Below are positions 1 through 11,333 of a DNA stretch of 64,000 bases, piece after piece (the stretch's first letter is position 1; every line of letters starts with the position of its first letter). The position numbers were made by a program, and so were the translations under genes. Source of the DNA: Stereum hirsutum FP-91666 SS1 (taxonomy: Eukaryota > Basidiomycota > Agaricomycetes > Russulales > Stereaceae). Below the pieces are notes generated by a model. The model did not search any database and was not told where the DNA came from. It saw only the letters and a list, made by a program, of their open reading frames with translations. The stretch spans positions 3,206,696-3,270,695 of the forward strand of contig NW_006763132.1 of assembly GCF_000264905.1 (NCBI RefSeq), in the 5' to 3' direction.

Positions 1-1061
1 CCGCCTTCGCTTTAGATGTCGAGGAAATGCCCACTGTCTACACGGTGACGATGGAAATCGACGGTGCCACGAGCTGTTCCTGTGGCGACTTTACACATCG
101 TGGTGGCGCCTGCAAGCACATACGCGCGGCGTTTAAACGTCTGGACGCGTTGCGCTCGCAAGGAAAGAACTTACCGCAGATCCCAATTCCGACCAGCATA
201 GACGCTGCACGCATTCTTGAGGCAACGCGGGTAGCTCGTAGTGTCGAGAAGGCTGTGGCTACAGCTGGCTGTCAGGTTGGACCGGTTATGCGTGCAGTGC
301 AGGTTGTTGAGGACGTTCTTCGCGCTGAAGAGGGTATATATGAGGAGGGAGCCAATGCGGACTCTGAGGAGGACGACGGGCTCGACGATGATCAGGCATC
401 AGATGACGAAAAAGAGGCAGATCGAGCATCACAGCTTACCAGTGAGATGGACATCTCCGAGTACTCCAGCATCGTCGATGAGGTTCACGGTCTCGAGGGG
501 AGTGATATGAGTGACGACGAAGGAGGAGAGAAGCAACAGCAAGGCCGCCTGGGAAGCGAACAAGGTCAGGTCATCGAGCGTGGGAGGGATCAGAAGGCGA
601 TGACGGGAGCAGGCGCCGATTCGGGCGCTGCATTCGAGCTGGTGGCAGGGGACGCCAAAGCAGCCGTAAACGCGCAAGCACTCCTGCGAGCGTTTCACGA
701 GCTGGAGAGTCTGGGACCTCGTTTGTCCTCGCTCTCGGAGCAGCTTCAGTACGCCCACCTCACCAAGGACACCACTGAAGATCATAGCCGAGCAGAGAAA
801 GCTTTGACAGCAGTCGAAGCTTTAGCCTTTCAGCTCAAGCGTCTGGTAGCCGGAGGTCGAGATGTACAACAGCCCGACGTCCCACCTAGTTTGTCAGTGG
901 CACGACCTTCTACGCCACCCAGGAAGAGAGCCAAGCGCACGGTGGACTCCGCGGACTTGTCGCAGTCACAGAGAGGCCAGGGTTGGGACGCTAATAGAGG
1001 CATTCTCGCAGCAGATACAGAGGTTAAGCAGAAGCGCAAGCAATCGCACGGCATCTTCTAG
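1..1061 (+). CDS. SWIM zinc-finger protein, 3' end (5' truncated by window edge)
   Basis: The frame is open from the first bases, so this is the C-terminal part of a longer gene; the first internal Met is at 27. Residues 17-32 counted from that Met carry the SWIM pattern CxC...CxH (CSC, then CKH). The motif is followed by an acidic Asp/Glu-rich stretch and a low-complexity basic C-terminus ending in a TAG at 1059-1061. SWIM domains bind DNA or protein. In basidiomycetes the arrangement 'SWIM near the C-terminus' is common in MULE-type transposases and in host proteins derived from them. The catalytic part would lie to the left of the window, so transposase origin is an inference. No intron is needed in the visible part. 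Confidence 0.7.
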   Translation, partial: AFALDVEEMPTVYTVTMEIDGATSCSCGDFTHRGGACKHIRAAFKRLDALRSQGKNLPQIPIPTSIDAARILEATRVARSVEKAVATAGCQVGPVMRAVQVVEDVLRAEEGIYEEGANADSEEDDGLDDDQASDDEKEADRASQLTSEMDISEYSSIVDEVHGLEGSDMSDDEGGEKQQQGRLGSEQGQVIERGRDQKAMTGAGADSGAAFELVAGDAKAAVNAQALLRAFHELESLGPRLSSLSEQLQYAHLTKDTTEDHSRAEKALTAVEALAFQLKRLVAGGRDVQQPDVPPSLSVARPSTPPRKRAKRTVDSADLSQSQRGQGWDANRGILAADTEVKQKRKQSHGIF

Positions 1062-1748
1062 TTACACGGGAAACGGCATGTATAGAGAGCATTTTTATTT
1101 ACTTATGTTGAATATCACGACGGGGACTTGGACGGATTTTGCGTCCAAGTCGACGCGCGGCGGAGTTGCGGCCACGTGTGCCACGCCGAGCCGCGTTCGT
1201 GGTCCGTTCCCAGAAAGGAAGGTAGCTGGGGCGGCTTCTTCTCCCGTCCTTCGCGGCATTGATGTCCGTGAAAGTTTTTTAATATGTATATACGTATTAC
1301 GCTGTAGTACTATGATTTAAGCTTGAGGCTTGTGTAGAGAACTTAGCTACTCGCGAGTCTTTTTAGATAGCATTTCTGCGCATTATTCCCTTTCTATGAA
1401 CATCCAGCCGACCGAGGTACTGGGCCACACGCCGGTCGAGCCGCAAATTCAACGCAAATCAAACTTCCTCATGGTTGAATTCACAAAATCTTACGACACA
1501 TATGTATATATCTAGCAGTATTAATGATTCTTTCGTACTTATTGTCCTCACTTTGAGCTTGCGATTTGATACAGGCTCTCGCAAACTTGGTTTGACTCTG
1601 TGCGCCACTCACGACTTGGCGCAAACTTCGCGTCTCGTCCTGCTGACCGGCTCTGCGGCGCCATCAGCGAAGCCTGTTGCCTTTGCCTCGAGGTCGCCCT
1701 TCCTCTGGGCGAATCCCTACGTCACTCTTTGTTCACGCTGCCTAGCCA

Positions 1749-1960
1749 ATGACACCTCTCTCTTTGCATCCGCCTCCAGAACCCCTGCCTCTCTCGTCGT
1801 CGTCGTCGCCCTCGTCGACCCAACGTCGACCCCAACTCCTGCGCGTTTGCTTCCGCCCTCTCCGCGACTCCCGCTTTCCCCTGCCGTTTTGGTCCGCGAC
1901 GGCTCCTTGTCTCTTTCGGCGCCTCCTTCCGTGGTGTTCGTGTCGTAGTCTTTTCCTCTC
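1749..1960 (+). repeat. GC-rich dispersed repeat, copy A
   Basis: This stretch, which includes a run of TCG triplets near 1795-1810, matches the reverse complement of about 42115-42310 closely. By eye it is about 90% identical over the best 65 bases. It matches the reverse complement of 41500-41640 less well. No terminal repeats are visible. It immediately precedes the Ser/Thr-rich open frame. Confidence 0.65.
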
Positions 1961-2083
1961 AGAGGTGGGCACCGTAGGTCGAGATTCGGCGTTGGGAGCC
2001 ATGCGCAAAGCCACGCGCGGAGGCGGGAAACAAACGAACGAGTCGCGCTATGTGGCGCAGGCGGACATTTTCATCCTTACTAG

Positions 2084-2821
2084 GAAGAGTCGACGGCTGG
2101 GCCTGAGACATCGAATGCGACGGTTGGACCTTCGACTTCGACTACGACGTCTGAACCCTCGACTTCGAACGAGACATGTGCGCCTTCCACCTCGACTGCA
2201 AACCATGAATCTTCGACTTCAACTGCCACCACTGAACCCGCGACTTCGACGTCCACAAACACAACCACAGACCCACCATCATCTGCACCCTCCACCTCGA
2301 CACTTACACCGACATCGACATCGACAACATCAGGCCGTGTCGGAATATTTCCCGCATGGTATTGGGCTGAACTAGAGGAATGGAGGAAAGAGGAGCCCGA
2401 ACGGCGTCATAATCATTCCACTTCCAATCCCCAGGCGGGACCCTCGCGTACGCACTCACAGTCCCACTCACAGTCGCATCCGCATCCAGAGTCGCGCCCG
2501 CATTCGCCTAGGCAATTACAGTGGGAACATGAGACCCCCGAAAGTATGGCGCCACGACGACGACGACCGCGGCCGCCGCGATCGCCATCGCCACCTCCAC
2601 ATGAATCTGCTCGTGTCCTTGACCGTGAAGCCCCTCCGCATTTCCAGTTTCGTGAACAGGCGAGGGCGGCGACGATGGGAAGTTCGAACACGAACGCTCC
2701 GGGAGAGGATCTGGCTGGTGGTGTCTCTGTGGGGATTCAAGACAACGACAACAAAGGCGAGGGTGGCGGCGGAGGAGGAGGCGAAGGGAGTCGGCAGACC
2801 GTTTCGAGGTGGCGGCTTTGA
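2084..2821 (+). CDS. Ser/Thr-rich then His/Arg-rich open frame, probable exon of an unknown gene
   Basis: From the base after a splice-acceptor-like TTACTAG (ending 2083) the frame stays open for 245 codons to a TGA at 2819-2821. The first ~85 residues are almost pure Ser/Thr/Pro with spaced Glu/Asn, mucin-like. Next comes a short aromatic segment (FPAWYWAELEEW, near 2350-2385), then His/Ser/Gln repeats, an Arg-Pro-Ser stretch and a poly-Gly tract. The only ATG in this frame is at 2546, so the real start must be in an upstream exon that I could not identify. Alternatively the frame is a chance product of simple-sequence DNA. No domain is recognised. Confidence 0.35.
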   Translation, partial: EESTAGPETSNATVGPSTSTTTSEPSTSNETCAPSTSTANHESSTSTATTEPATSTSTNTTTDPPSSAPSTSTLTPTSTSTTSGRVGIFPAWYWAELEEWRKEEPERRHNHSTSNPQAGPSRTHSQSHSQSHPHPESRPHSPRQLQWEHETPESMAPRRRRPRPPRSPSPPPHESARVLDREAPPHFQFREQARAATMGSSNTNAPGEDLAGGVSVGIQDNDNKGEGGGGGGGEGSRQTVSRWRL

Positions 2822-5119
2822 GGGCTCTTTCGAGATGAATCCTGGTCAATGCAATGCGTGTTCGTGTGGCCACACATGTCATGCTGGTCTCGGTTCGTAT
2901 CTTGGCTCGGGACGTTTCATACGGGATAAAGCCTGATAAAGCTCTCGGCGCTCGGCTCTTGGGTTCTCGACGACGGACGACGGACAACGCGACAGCTGGC
3001 GACGAGTTTCATCCGCGACAGAGACCGATTTCGGATCAGGCTAGGTTGAGCTGGGAAGGGCGGCAAGGGACTCATTGTGACTGAGCTGGGAAGTTCAGCG
3101 TTTCAGCGTTTCAGCCTGCGGGTATGAATATGAAGGAAGAAGTCGTGACTCTACTGGGAATCGTCGTCACGGAATGGTATGAATGGAATGGAGACGCTTT
3201 ACGGTTCCGGGCTTTGGATACCTATCCAATCGTCTGTTTGCTGCATAAACGTTCATCGTTCGACTTTCATCGTTCATCGTTTGAGTAGTACCCGTACTCA
3301 TGAAGGTGACATTCCTATCCTTGGTCGTGGCTTTTTGTTTGGGAGACGCGTTTATTTAGACGTGTACGCGCGCGTACGGGTCTCGGTTCGCGTAGTACGC
3401 GTACACGGGTACTTCGCGACGCGTCGCGTCCCATGCTGTCCGTTACCGGTCAGCGCTTGACTCTCATTTGGGCGGCTCTGTCGCAGGAATGATTTGATGA
3501 GTCCTGCCAGCGTGGACATGGACAGGCTCGGAGCACCGAGATCGATGTGGCATCGCCTCGGTGTTTCTGTACTCGTACTGTTGCACGCTCGCTACAGTTG
3601 AATGATGCAGAACGGTCCAAAGCACGACAGCTAACGAGTCGCCACATCGATGTCCTCTCGAGTCTTACTAGAGGTTAGAACCGACATCTCTCCGCCTCGT
3701 GCTTCGGCCAAGGGAGATGCTCCGGTTCGAGGTCAAAATGGATTCAAAGCGCGTCTCCGTACTGTCTCCGCACTGTGTAATTGCCGCCGCCCGCCCGTCC
3801 GGTTGGCTGTGCTGTGCTGGCTTTCGAATCATGATTCGTGGCAACAGCATCGATATCTCCGGTTTACGCGAGCGTTTACGGGATTTATAATTGGCGTAAT
3901 AAAGGCGGTATGACACAGATCATGGGAAGAAGGTTAACATCCTCGGACCGAGGTACAAATACCGGTCTACAATTGTCAGTCAAAGGAGCAATGGGCTTGC
4001 CCTCTCGTCCTTGCCAAAAGCCTGCGGAATCGAATTCAGAGTCAGCCTTTCTCGAATGTCAGGCCACAGGTACACCACCTCGCCTAGGACCATTGAGGTA
4101 AAGTTCATTCGCATCGTGTTCACGATCGGTCCTTTCATTTTTTCCAAGTCCGAGTCGTCCCTGCTCCGCTCACACGACTCCCGAATCGAGCCACCACGCG
4201 AAACCGCATATGGACTTCTCTGTGCGCATGCTTTGCGCCCCTCCGACACACGATTTGTCGTCGGGAGTCGAGGGCAGGCTAGGGCAGGTGATGCTTTGCG
4301 ATGAGGTCCATCCTGACGTGTTATCGGCTCCTGAGCCATCTTCCCATCGGGGTTAGCAAAGTAGTCTCTTTCCCAACGAATCATGATGGCGTTGCACGAT
4401 GATGGTGCTCTTTGTTCATAACGTGAAGATGTCGTCAACATCGGGGTAGGACGTATCTCAAGACCCAATCGCGATAGGGATTTAATTATATTTAGAGGGA
4501 ATGAATAACGCTTATTCAGGGGCGCTTATGCTGACCATCGCAGATTCTGGCGCCTCCCACCGGTGATGTGGCAAAGGCAGGCAGGTGTGGCCCGACGCTG
4601 TGCCCGACATCGACCGAGTCCGCGTCGTGTAGATGAACGACAGAACTTTCGCCTGAGCAAGTTGAACGACGTCGGAATTTATGCAAGTACAAGGATGTGT
4701 TTCAGCTCTGCGTGCCTCGTTTATTCGACCGCAGCCGGGACACAGAAGGGGACAAGTGAGGAATTTTGCCGGCGCCAGATCCGGGAAAAGATGGGGGCGG
4801 GGACGGGACGTGTGCCGAAGATGGGAACCGCTCTTTTTTCTGGGTGTTTTTGTGTGCGCCAGGAACGGGCGACGGAAGCAAGCGGTCGGCCGTGGCACCG
4901 GGCTCGAAGCACGAAATTCGCGAAACACGTCCCGGAAATGGACATGCTGACTAATCAAGCAAGTCATGCCGCGCCAGTCAACTGTCCTCCCGACGCGCCT
5001 TCCCACTCTCAGCCTTCTGCCCTCATCCGCGCCCTCTCGCCCCCCAGTCATCCGCGACGACGTCGGTCATCCACGCCCCCGACCAGAAATCGACTTCTTT
5101 TGCTGCTAGGAATATTTGC
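2822..5119. other. Intergenic, no gene recognised
   Basis: Only short unconvincing frames on both strands. A CpG-rich block at 3360-3425 contains a perfect 14-bp palindrome of alternating GC flanked by GTAC, inside a wider inverted repeat. The last few hundred bases before 5120 are pyrimidine-rich and probably hold the promoter and 5' UTR of the next gene. Confidence 0.4.
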
Positions 5120-7844
5120 ATGGCCACACCGTCGTCTTCGGCGACCACCCCTTCGCCTCCGATGGCCTACTTACAGGCTCAGAACGCGCCCCAGGGCGCG
5201 ATGCACTCCCTGTCGACTGTGAACATCGCCAATAATTCTAGTTCTCATAGTCAAGAGGATGAGGCGAGGAGACTGGCCGTACAGAAAGTCCTCGCCAGAG
5301 CTCATATGTCCGAGGTAGGTCTGAACTATAGGAGGCGTCCAGAGGTATAATCCGATTATTCGGGGTGAGACGCGTCGCGACGTGTTAGAACTCCCACGGT
5401 CCGCTCACAACACCGGGTTATAGCTCTGGACGTCTCTATTTTCTTTTTTGTTGTCTGTTCCTGGCCACTAATCACTCGGTTCTTTTTCCTGTCTCGGTGC
5501 ACGTTCGCGGTGGTATGGTATGCCTTCGACGCGCATGCAGCTTACGCGTGGTTTACGCGCGCGACTCGCGTATGCAAGCTTCAAGGCCACACACAACGTT
5601 ATTTCAGTATCGCTTCCTGAGCTCGAGTCTCTTCAACTGGGCGAAGCAGCAGCTTATAATCACGCATTCGGCAATCATGCTAACAGCAGCAACTATGCCT
5701 ACGGAGGACGTTACCATCCTACCGCTACTTCTACCCGCACAAACTACTACGACAACCCAGCCACACAAGGAAATAGCGCCATGATACCTGCCTCGGCGTC
5801 TCATTCCTCTCTCACACCACTCGGCGCCACAGGATCTACCGCCACCGCTACTCCGTCCCATCGACGCGGGTCCATGGCTCCGCCTACCGCTATTCCTACC
5901 GCTCGTGGCTCTTTCGGTCAGTCTTCTTCGACATCCGGAGGGACTAGCGGGCACCAGAGTCTTTACGCTTCTATTCTCACTCTCCCCCCTGCGAAGCGAG
6001 CGCGTACTATACATAATCCTGAAGACCCTCCCGTTCCGGCTCCGAAGAAGATGAACAACGGTGGCGGTGGCGGTCCCGGGACGCCCACTCATCACGGTTC
6101 TCAATCTTCTACCTCTAGACATCATCGCCGTAGGGGTTCTGAGCAGGCCACTTCTGGCGCTCCTCTTACGCGTACCGGCTCTGGCTCCGGAGCGTTCTCC
6201 AGTGTAGCGGAACGTACTCGAGGCGCTCAATCATCACGTACCAAGCCAGCATCTTCTTCCAACAAGACACCGTCATCTTCGAAGCGCAAGAAAACGTCTT
6301 CGTCGTCCACCCACAAAGAATCGTCTTCTCGCAAGTCCAAGGGCAAGGACCGCGAACGCGACCCCCATCACTCCCACTCACGCAAGCGTCAGCGAGCGGA
6401 GTACGAGATGGATCTCGGAGGCGACGTTGACACATACGACCCCATGGATCTCGATATGAAGGCCGCCGCTACGCTCACGCATCTCCTACGCAACTCTCGC
6501 TCGTCTTTCCAGTCCCAGTCCTCCGTAGGCGCCCCTTCCACCGTAGCCAGTGGAGCGGGAGCACTGTCTCCGCGGTCGAGCATATCAGCCGGCTCTGACG
6601 TCGGCTCGAGCATCTCGCAGCACTTCGCGCAGAGCTCGACGAGAACGACCAGTCATCCGAACCCGACGGCCGCTAACGCAGCGGTAGATCCGTCGTCGTC
6701 GTCGTTTACTTCTCAGGCTTCGGCCGCGGCTCTCATGCCAGCTACCTCATCCACGAGGCTTCGGACACCTCCGATGGGTAACCAAACCCAAGGGCATACC
6801 CAAGCCCATGCCCATGATCATCAGGGCAGCCTTACCCCCAAGGCTTCATCCTCGGTCTCTGTTTCTGCCTCTGCGTCTGCCGCCCACGTTGGCGGCGGAG
6901 GTGGAGGCGCAGATGGGAGTGGTGGGACGGATGGGAGAGCACCGTCGTTCCCGCCGGACCAGGTCGACCAGGAGGCCCTTAACCTACTTACCTTTTTCCA
7001 TACGTCTCCGTCGCCTGCGAGACCAAATACGACGCGGAACAGGGAAACGCAGGATGCGGCGGCGTTTAGGGCGTTCACGCGTTCGATCAGCGGAGGGTCG
7101 GGGTCTGGGTCAGAGCTGAGGGCGAAGGGGAGGGTGTTGTTCCCCGAGACGGGCTCCGGTCTGGGTGCGGGTTCGGCGGCGAATATCGGCGAGATCATCG
7201 GCGCGAACACTGGTACGAGCAGCGGTGGAGGGACTGGAGGATTGGCGCAGAGGATGTTGGTCAGAGATAATTCGGGTAGTGCTGCGACTTTGGTCGGAGA
7301 GAGTATCGGTGGGACGCCAGGGAGGAGTCGTCTGGGGAGTGCGACGATGATCGCGGATGAGACCACTTCGCCCACGAGGGGAGAAGACGGCAGTGAAGGT
7401 AAAGTCACGCCCACCCAACTTCTTTACAAGGCGCACTTGAATGCGAAGACTGGTTCGGAGAATGAGAAGTCGCAGTCGCAGCAGGAAGAATCTGCCGTCG
7501 CAGCTGTTCTACAAGCGACGCAGCTTCTGCCTCCCCCGCCTTCGCCGTCTCGTGCGTCGCTCGCAGTAGCCCCCCCTTCGCCCTCTCCTTCCGCCGTCGA
7601 CGTCACCTCTCAGCCTCAAGCCTCTCAAGCGCCTGGAACGCCACCGAAACAGACCGTGGGCGGTATGGGATCCGCGTTTGCTGGAGGCGGGTTCGGGTCG
7701 TTCAATATGCACGACTTCATCAATGTGTCACCGAGTCCGGGGTTTGTGGCTAGTTCGAGGTTTGCGCGAACGGGGAGAGAAGGGAGTGTGGGGACTTTGT
7801 CGGGGTTGAGGGCGGATGTGGGGAGGAAGTTGTTTGAGGGGTGA
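5120..7844 (+). CDS. Whi5-like (GTB-motif) protein, probable G1/S transcription regulator
   Basis: Two exons, 5120-5314 and 5541-7844, phase 0, 832 aa; donor GTAGGT, acceptor GCATGCAG. The junction joins a short helix rich in Lys/Arg/Ala to residues ~66-95 with the pattern L..RL.YA..KA......L.ELE. This is the core of the Whi5/Nrm1-type motif that binds SBF/MBF-class G1/S transcription factors. The rest is low complexity: Ser/Thr/Gly-rich, with a Lys/Arg-rich block near residues 250-310 that looks like a nuclear localisation signal, and many Ser-Pro/Thr-Pro sites expected of a CDK substrate. The C-terminus has a compact Phe/Asn/Ser-Pro segment. The domain match is by eye over about 30 residues; the remainder is disordered, so the assignment is good but not certain. 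Confidence 0.6.
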
Positions 7845-10800
7845 AGTGGAGGAGGGCGGTTGGTTGAAGGTGGGATGTAGTATTTGCCATGGTACGCGAG
7901 AAGCGCATTGGCTTCGGTCGCTCTTGTCGTCGAATCGCGCTCATAAGAATAGCCAGACTTGCAGATGGTCTGGCGGGCGCTGGTGGCAAGTCGGGATGGG
8001 GACGCCACGGAGACAAGGGGGTATCTGTTGCCGCGTAGTGGGGAAATGGGTTTGGCCATTTCTGGTGGGTGAAATGGAGGAAAGCTTCGGGGAGAGGCAG
8101 AGTATTTATTGGACTTCAGCGAAGACAGAAGACGGACGCGCACGAAAGCTCATCATCGCAAGTTTTCGCTCTATAGTCTTATCGTTCACGTCGTCGTCGA
8201 AGGTCTCAACAACCATTGTAACATCATTCACATCCACGCATAGTCTCCGTGTATCCAATCAACGTCGTCGTCGTCTCGCCCTTGAACTCCTCTATACACG
8301 ACGCGCGGTCAGCTGGGTCGGATTCTACGCCTAGGACCTGGGAATTACCTGCAGGGTGTTCGTGGGTCTGGGCGGTGTATCCTATCTAGTCACCGGAGGG
8401 TTGATGGCGGCATATTTTCTTCATCGATCGATGTATCAATGTCGTTTCCTTTTTCTTTTTAACAATTTTTGCTCCTATTTTTCCCGGTTGCGTTTCCGTT
8501 TTGATCTCATTTGCTTGGTTAGTCCCTTCCTTTATTCGGTTACACCACAATTACTGCTCGCTAATCTCTTCCTTTCTCTGCTTTATTTTCGTTTAGGTTG
8601 ATTCTCTTTCACTTTTCATCACTGGACTAGTGCACGACTGGATGTCTATCCCGTCGTAGCGCTAGTCTATTTTATACATATAATCCACGAGCTTCACATC
8701 AAACAGCATACGTCTCGGTTCGCTCGTTCCTCATTTGCTTCGTCACCTTTGTTCTTTCACTTCTCAAACACCCATTTCATGTCCCTTTCTATTCATCTCA
8801 TTTGTCTCATTCGTCAATGTATATCTAACCTAGGCCGTCCCTTCTTTTCTCCCATTCCCGTCACCTTCACTTGACTTATTCACATCTCGAGTGTTTGTAC
8901 GTTCTGAGCAATCGTGCTCGTAACCCATATAGATCTCTATCACGCCGTATCCCGTTCGTGCTTGTTTTTTGTCTTTACCCTTCGTATCCTTTTTTTTTTT
9001 TTTCATTTTCTGCCTTTATCCCCGCATCTTCGGGTTCGATCTCTACCCTTTATTGTCTCCCCTTCTTGATTATGACTCGCTTCTTCGGTTCGGTTCGGTT
9101 CGAAATTTGACGGTTCTCGTTCGCTTGGTTTTTGGTTTTGGTTTTCAGTTGCGGCATGTGGGTGATAATTTGTCGAGGATCGCATTCGTGCGTCGAGCGT
9201 TAGGCTCGACTGTGCGGTACGTGAGACGTAGTGAGTATTTTCACCGAGCATCAGGCTGGGTAGGATTTACTGTAGTGTCTGCTGAATCTAATGAGAAGTT
9301 GGTTTATCTCTTTTTTTTGTGCGGTGCGTACTACTCTACTCAACCTGCTTTCAGACGAACTTGTCGTAGGAAGGAAGGAAGGAAGGTATATACGCGAGAA
9401 CGGTTTGGATAGAGTATCTGGTGAAGGATGAACGAGTGTAGGGTATATGAAATAGCAGGACCAAGTTGGACGTAGTTACAGCTTCCAAAGTAAGTTCGAA
9501 CGATGAACCTTCTCTGGTAGGCTGAGCCACTCGGAGTTTCGGAATGACTCGGATTGGCGGAGGCAAAGCGTAAGGTACGGGGATGGGGACTAAGGATGAA
9601 CATACGTAGTGTCCGTGTTACGGTTCGTTGGTGGACTTCTTCCTGGATGTCGACGGCCTATCTCTGCGAGGAACCGACACAAAGGGTGGATCAATTCACA
9701 ATGAAGTTGATATGTGTCGTAATACTAATTATGGTGGTTCGAGTGCTGAGATGAGAGGGAGTCCGGTTGAATAAGGGAGCGGGCTTTCCTAGTTGTGAGT
9801 GTTGGCAGGGTGGGCGTCTACGGGTTATGCGATAAGCGAGTACGACCATCATGATGCTACCGCCGGGGCCGTGACGAACGTTCGTAGAGTTCAGCCGTTA
9901 ATCGCACAGGTGAGGATCTGAAGCCTTCAGTACTTAATTCGAGAAAGAGGGTGGTCTGAGTTTTTCCGTTTGCCTTACACCACTGCCGTTCAAACTAGGC
10001 CATAGTAAATGAAAGGAAGTCAGACACGACCGAGACACACATAACCGGCAACAGCCGGTTAACACGAAATTCGAACTTTCAAGTTAGCATGCATCGTTGG
10101 ACGGTAAGGGCAATATTATATTCTGGACGTGTGGGTCGACGATGAGTGGCTCAACATTCATAGACCCTACTTATTTAGATCCCACAAGGACCTAAGACAT
10201 TGTGATGGTGGGCCGGACACTCGTCGTCGACGAGAGCGTCGAGAGGTTCGAGCATATGAATGTGGCGGTGGCACCTTCACACTGCGTCTGGCTGAGCACA
10301 ATATGCAAGCTCTGCAACGTGCATGGTCATTCAAGATTGAAATCAGAAGAGGATACATCAAGGCAAGGCTGCCAATGACAAACCATCGTACGGTTTATGC
10401 CTGTGATTATAGCCTTCCCAAGGCGAAGTCTTTGGACTGATATGTCGCGGTCGGGTTTCAAGGAGGATGAACTTAGGCTAGGGTGAACGCAAGGTGCTGC
10501 AGACCTCCCGCAGACCTCCATCGAGTCCTAGTTTGGCGATATGTTGGTGTTTCAGAAAGAGCCGCCACGGTGAGGAACGGAGACGACGAGAATGAGCTTG
10601 AGATTATCGGTAGAGTCTGAGGTAAGATTGGTATGAACAAGGAACTTCCAAGATGCTACAAGTCCTAAGCGTAAGTTTGAATTGACCTGGCCATCGAATG
10701 GCCCATGAACCCTTCCCTATAGTCCAGGTACAGATAGGATGCTTATATGAGCTTGATCGACAAAGAATAAGGAGTACTGTAGTACGGAATGACGCACCGA

Positions 10801-11333
10801 GGACTTCCCAAGAACCCTGAGACTTTCCCCACGTACTTATCGTCAGCAGGTATCATGAGTCATGATGTCCACAGGCTGCCATGGGTAATCATGCGCTGAC
10901 GCGCTCGGAATAACCAGAGTCACTTCGAGAATAAGGTGTTCTGATCTGGCAGGGACGCTCTGAATGGATCGTCAAGCAAAACTTTACTACACACGCCATT
11001 GGTGCCAATAGCTGACCTGGAGCGTGGTCGTGAAATATGTCCTATAGGGTTATAACCTAATCTTCTCCTTGCCATTGGCGCACGGGACGAGATGCATGAC
11101 CGGTTGAGCCGTGGTTTGGTGGAAGATACGGCTGAGTCGAGCGAAAAGAAGCGCTGGACACGCTTGGGCCCGAGGGCCCCGAGAATTCCCATTTCGCGGA
11201 AATGCTCGGGATCGACGTCTTTCTTTCTTTCCCCCATCATCCTCCACGACCTTTCTCTTCGCCGGTTGCAGGAGCGCACGAATTCGTCTTGGAGGACCAC
11301 TCTAGACCCTCCTATTCGGGAAATTTCGACTCC
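7845..11333. other. Long intergenic region with pyrimidine-rich tracts
   Basis: Nothing coding is recognised. 8440-9120 is strikingly T/C-rich on the + strand, including T runs near 8990-9004, and resembles long fungal UTR or promoter DNA. A GGAA microsatellite lies at 9369-9385. The stretch from 9760 to 11100 has mixed composition with frequent stops in all frames. The region just before 11334 may contain a 5' UTR intron, since pyrimidine tracts followed by AG occur near 11270. Confidence 0.4.
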
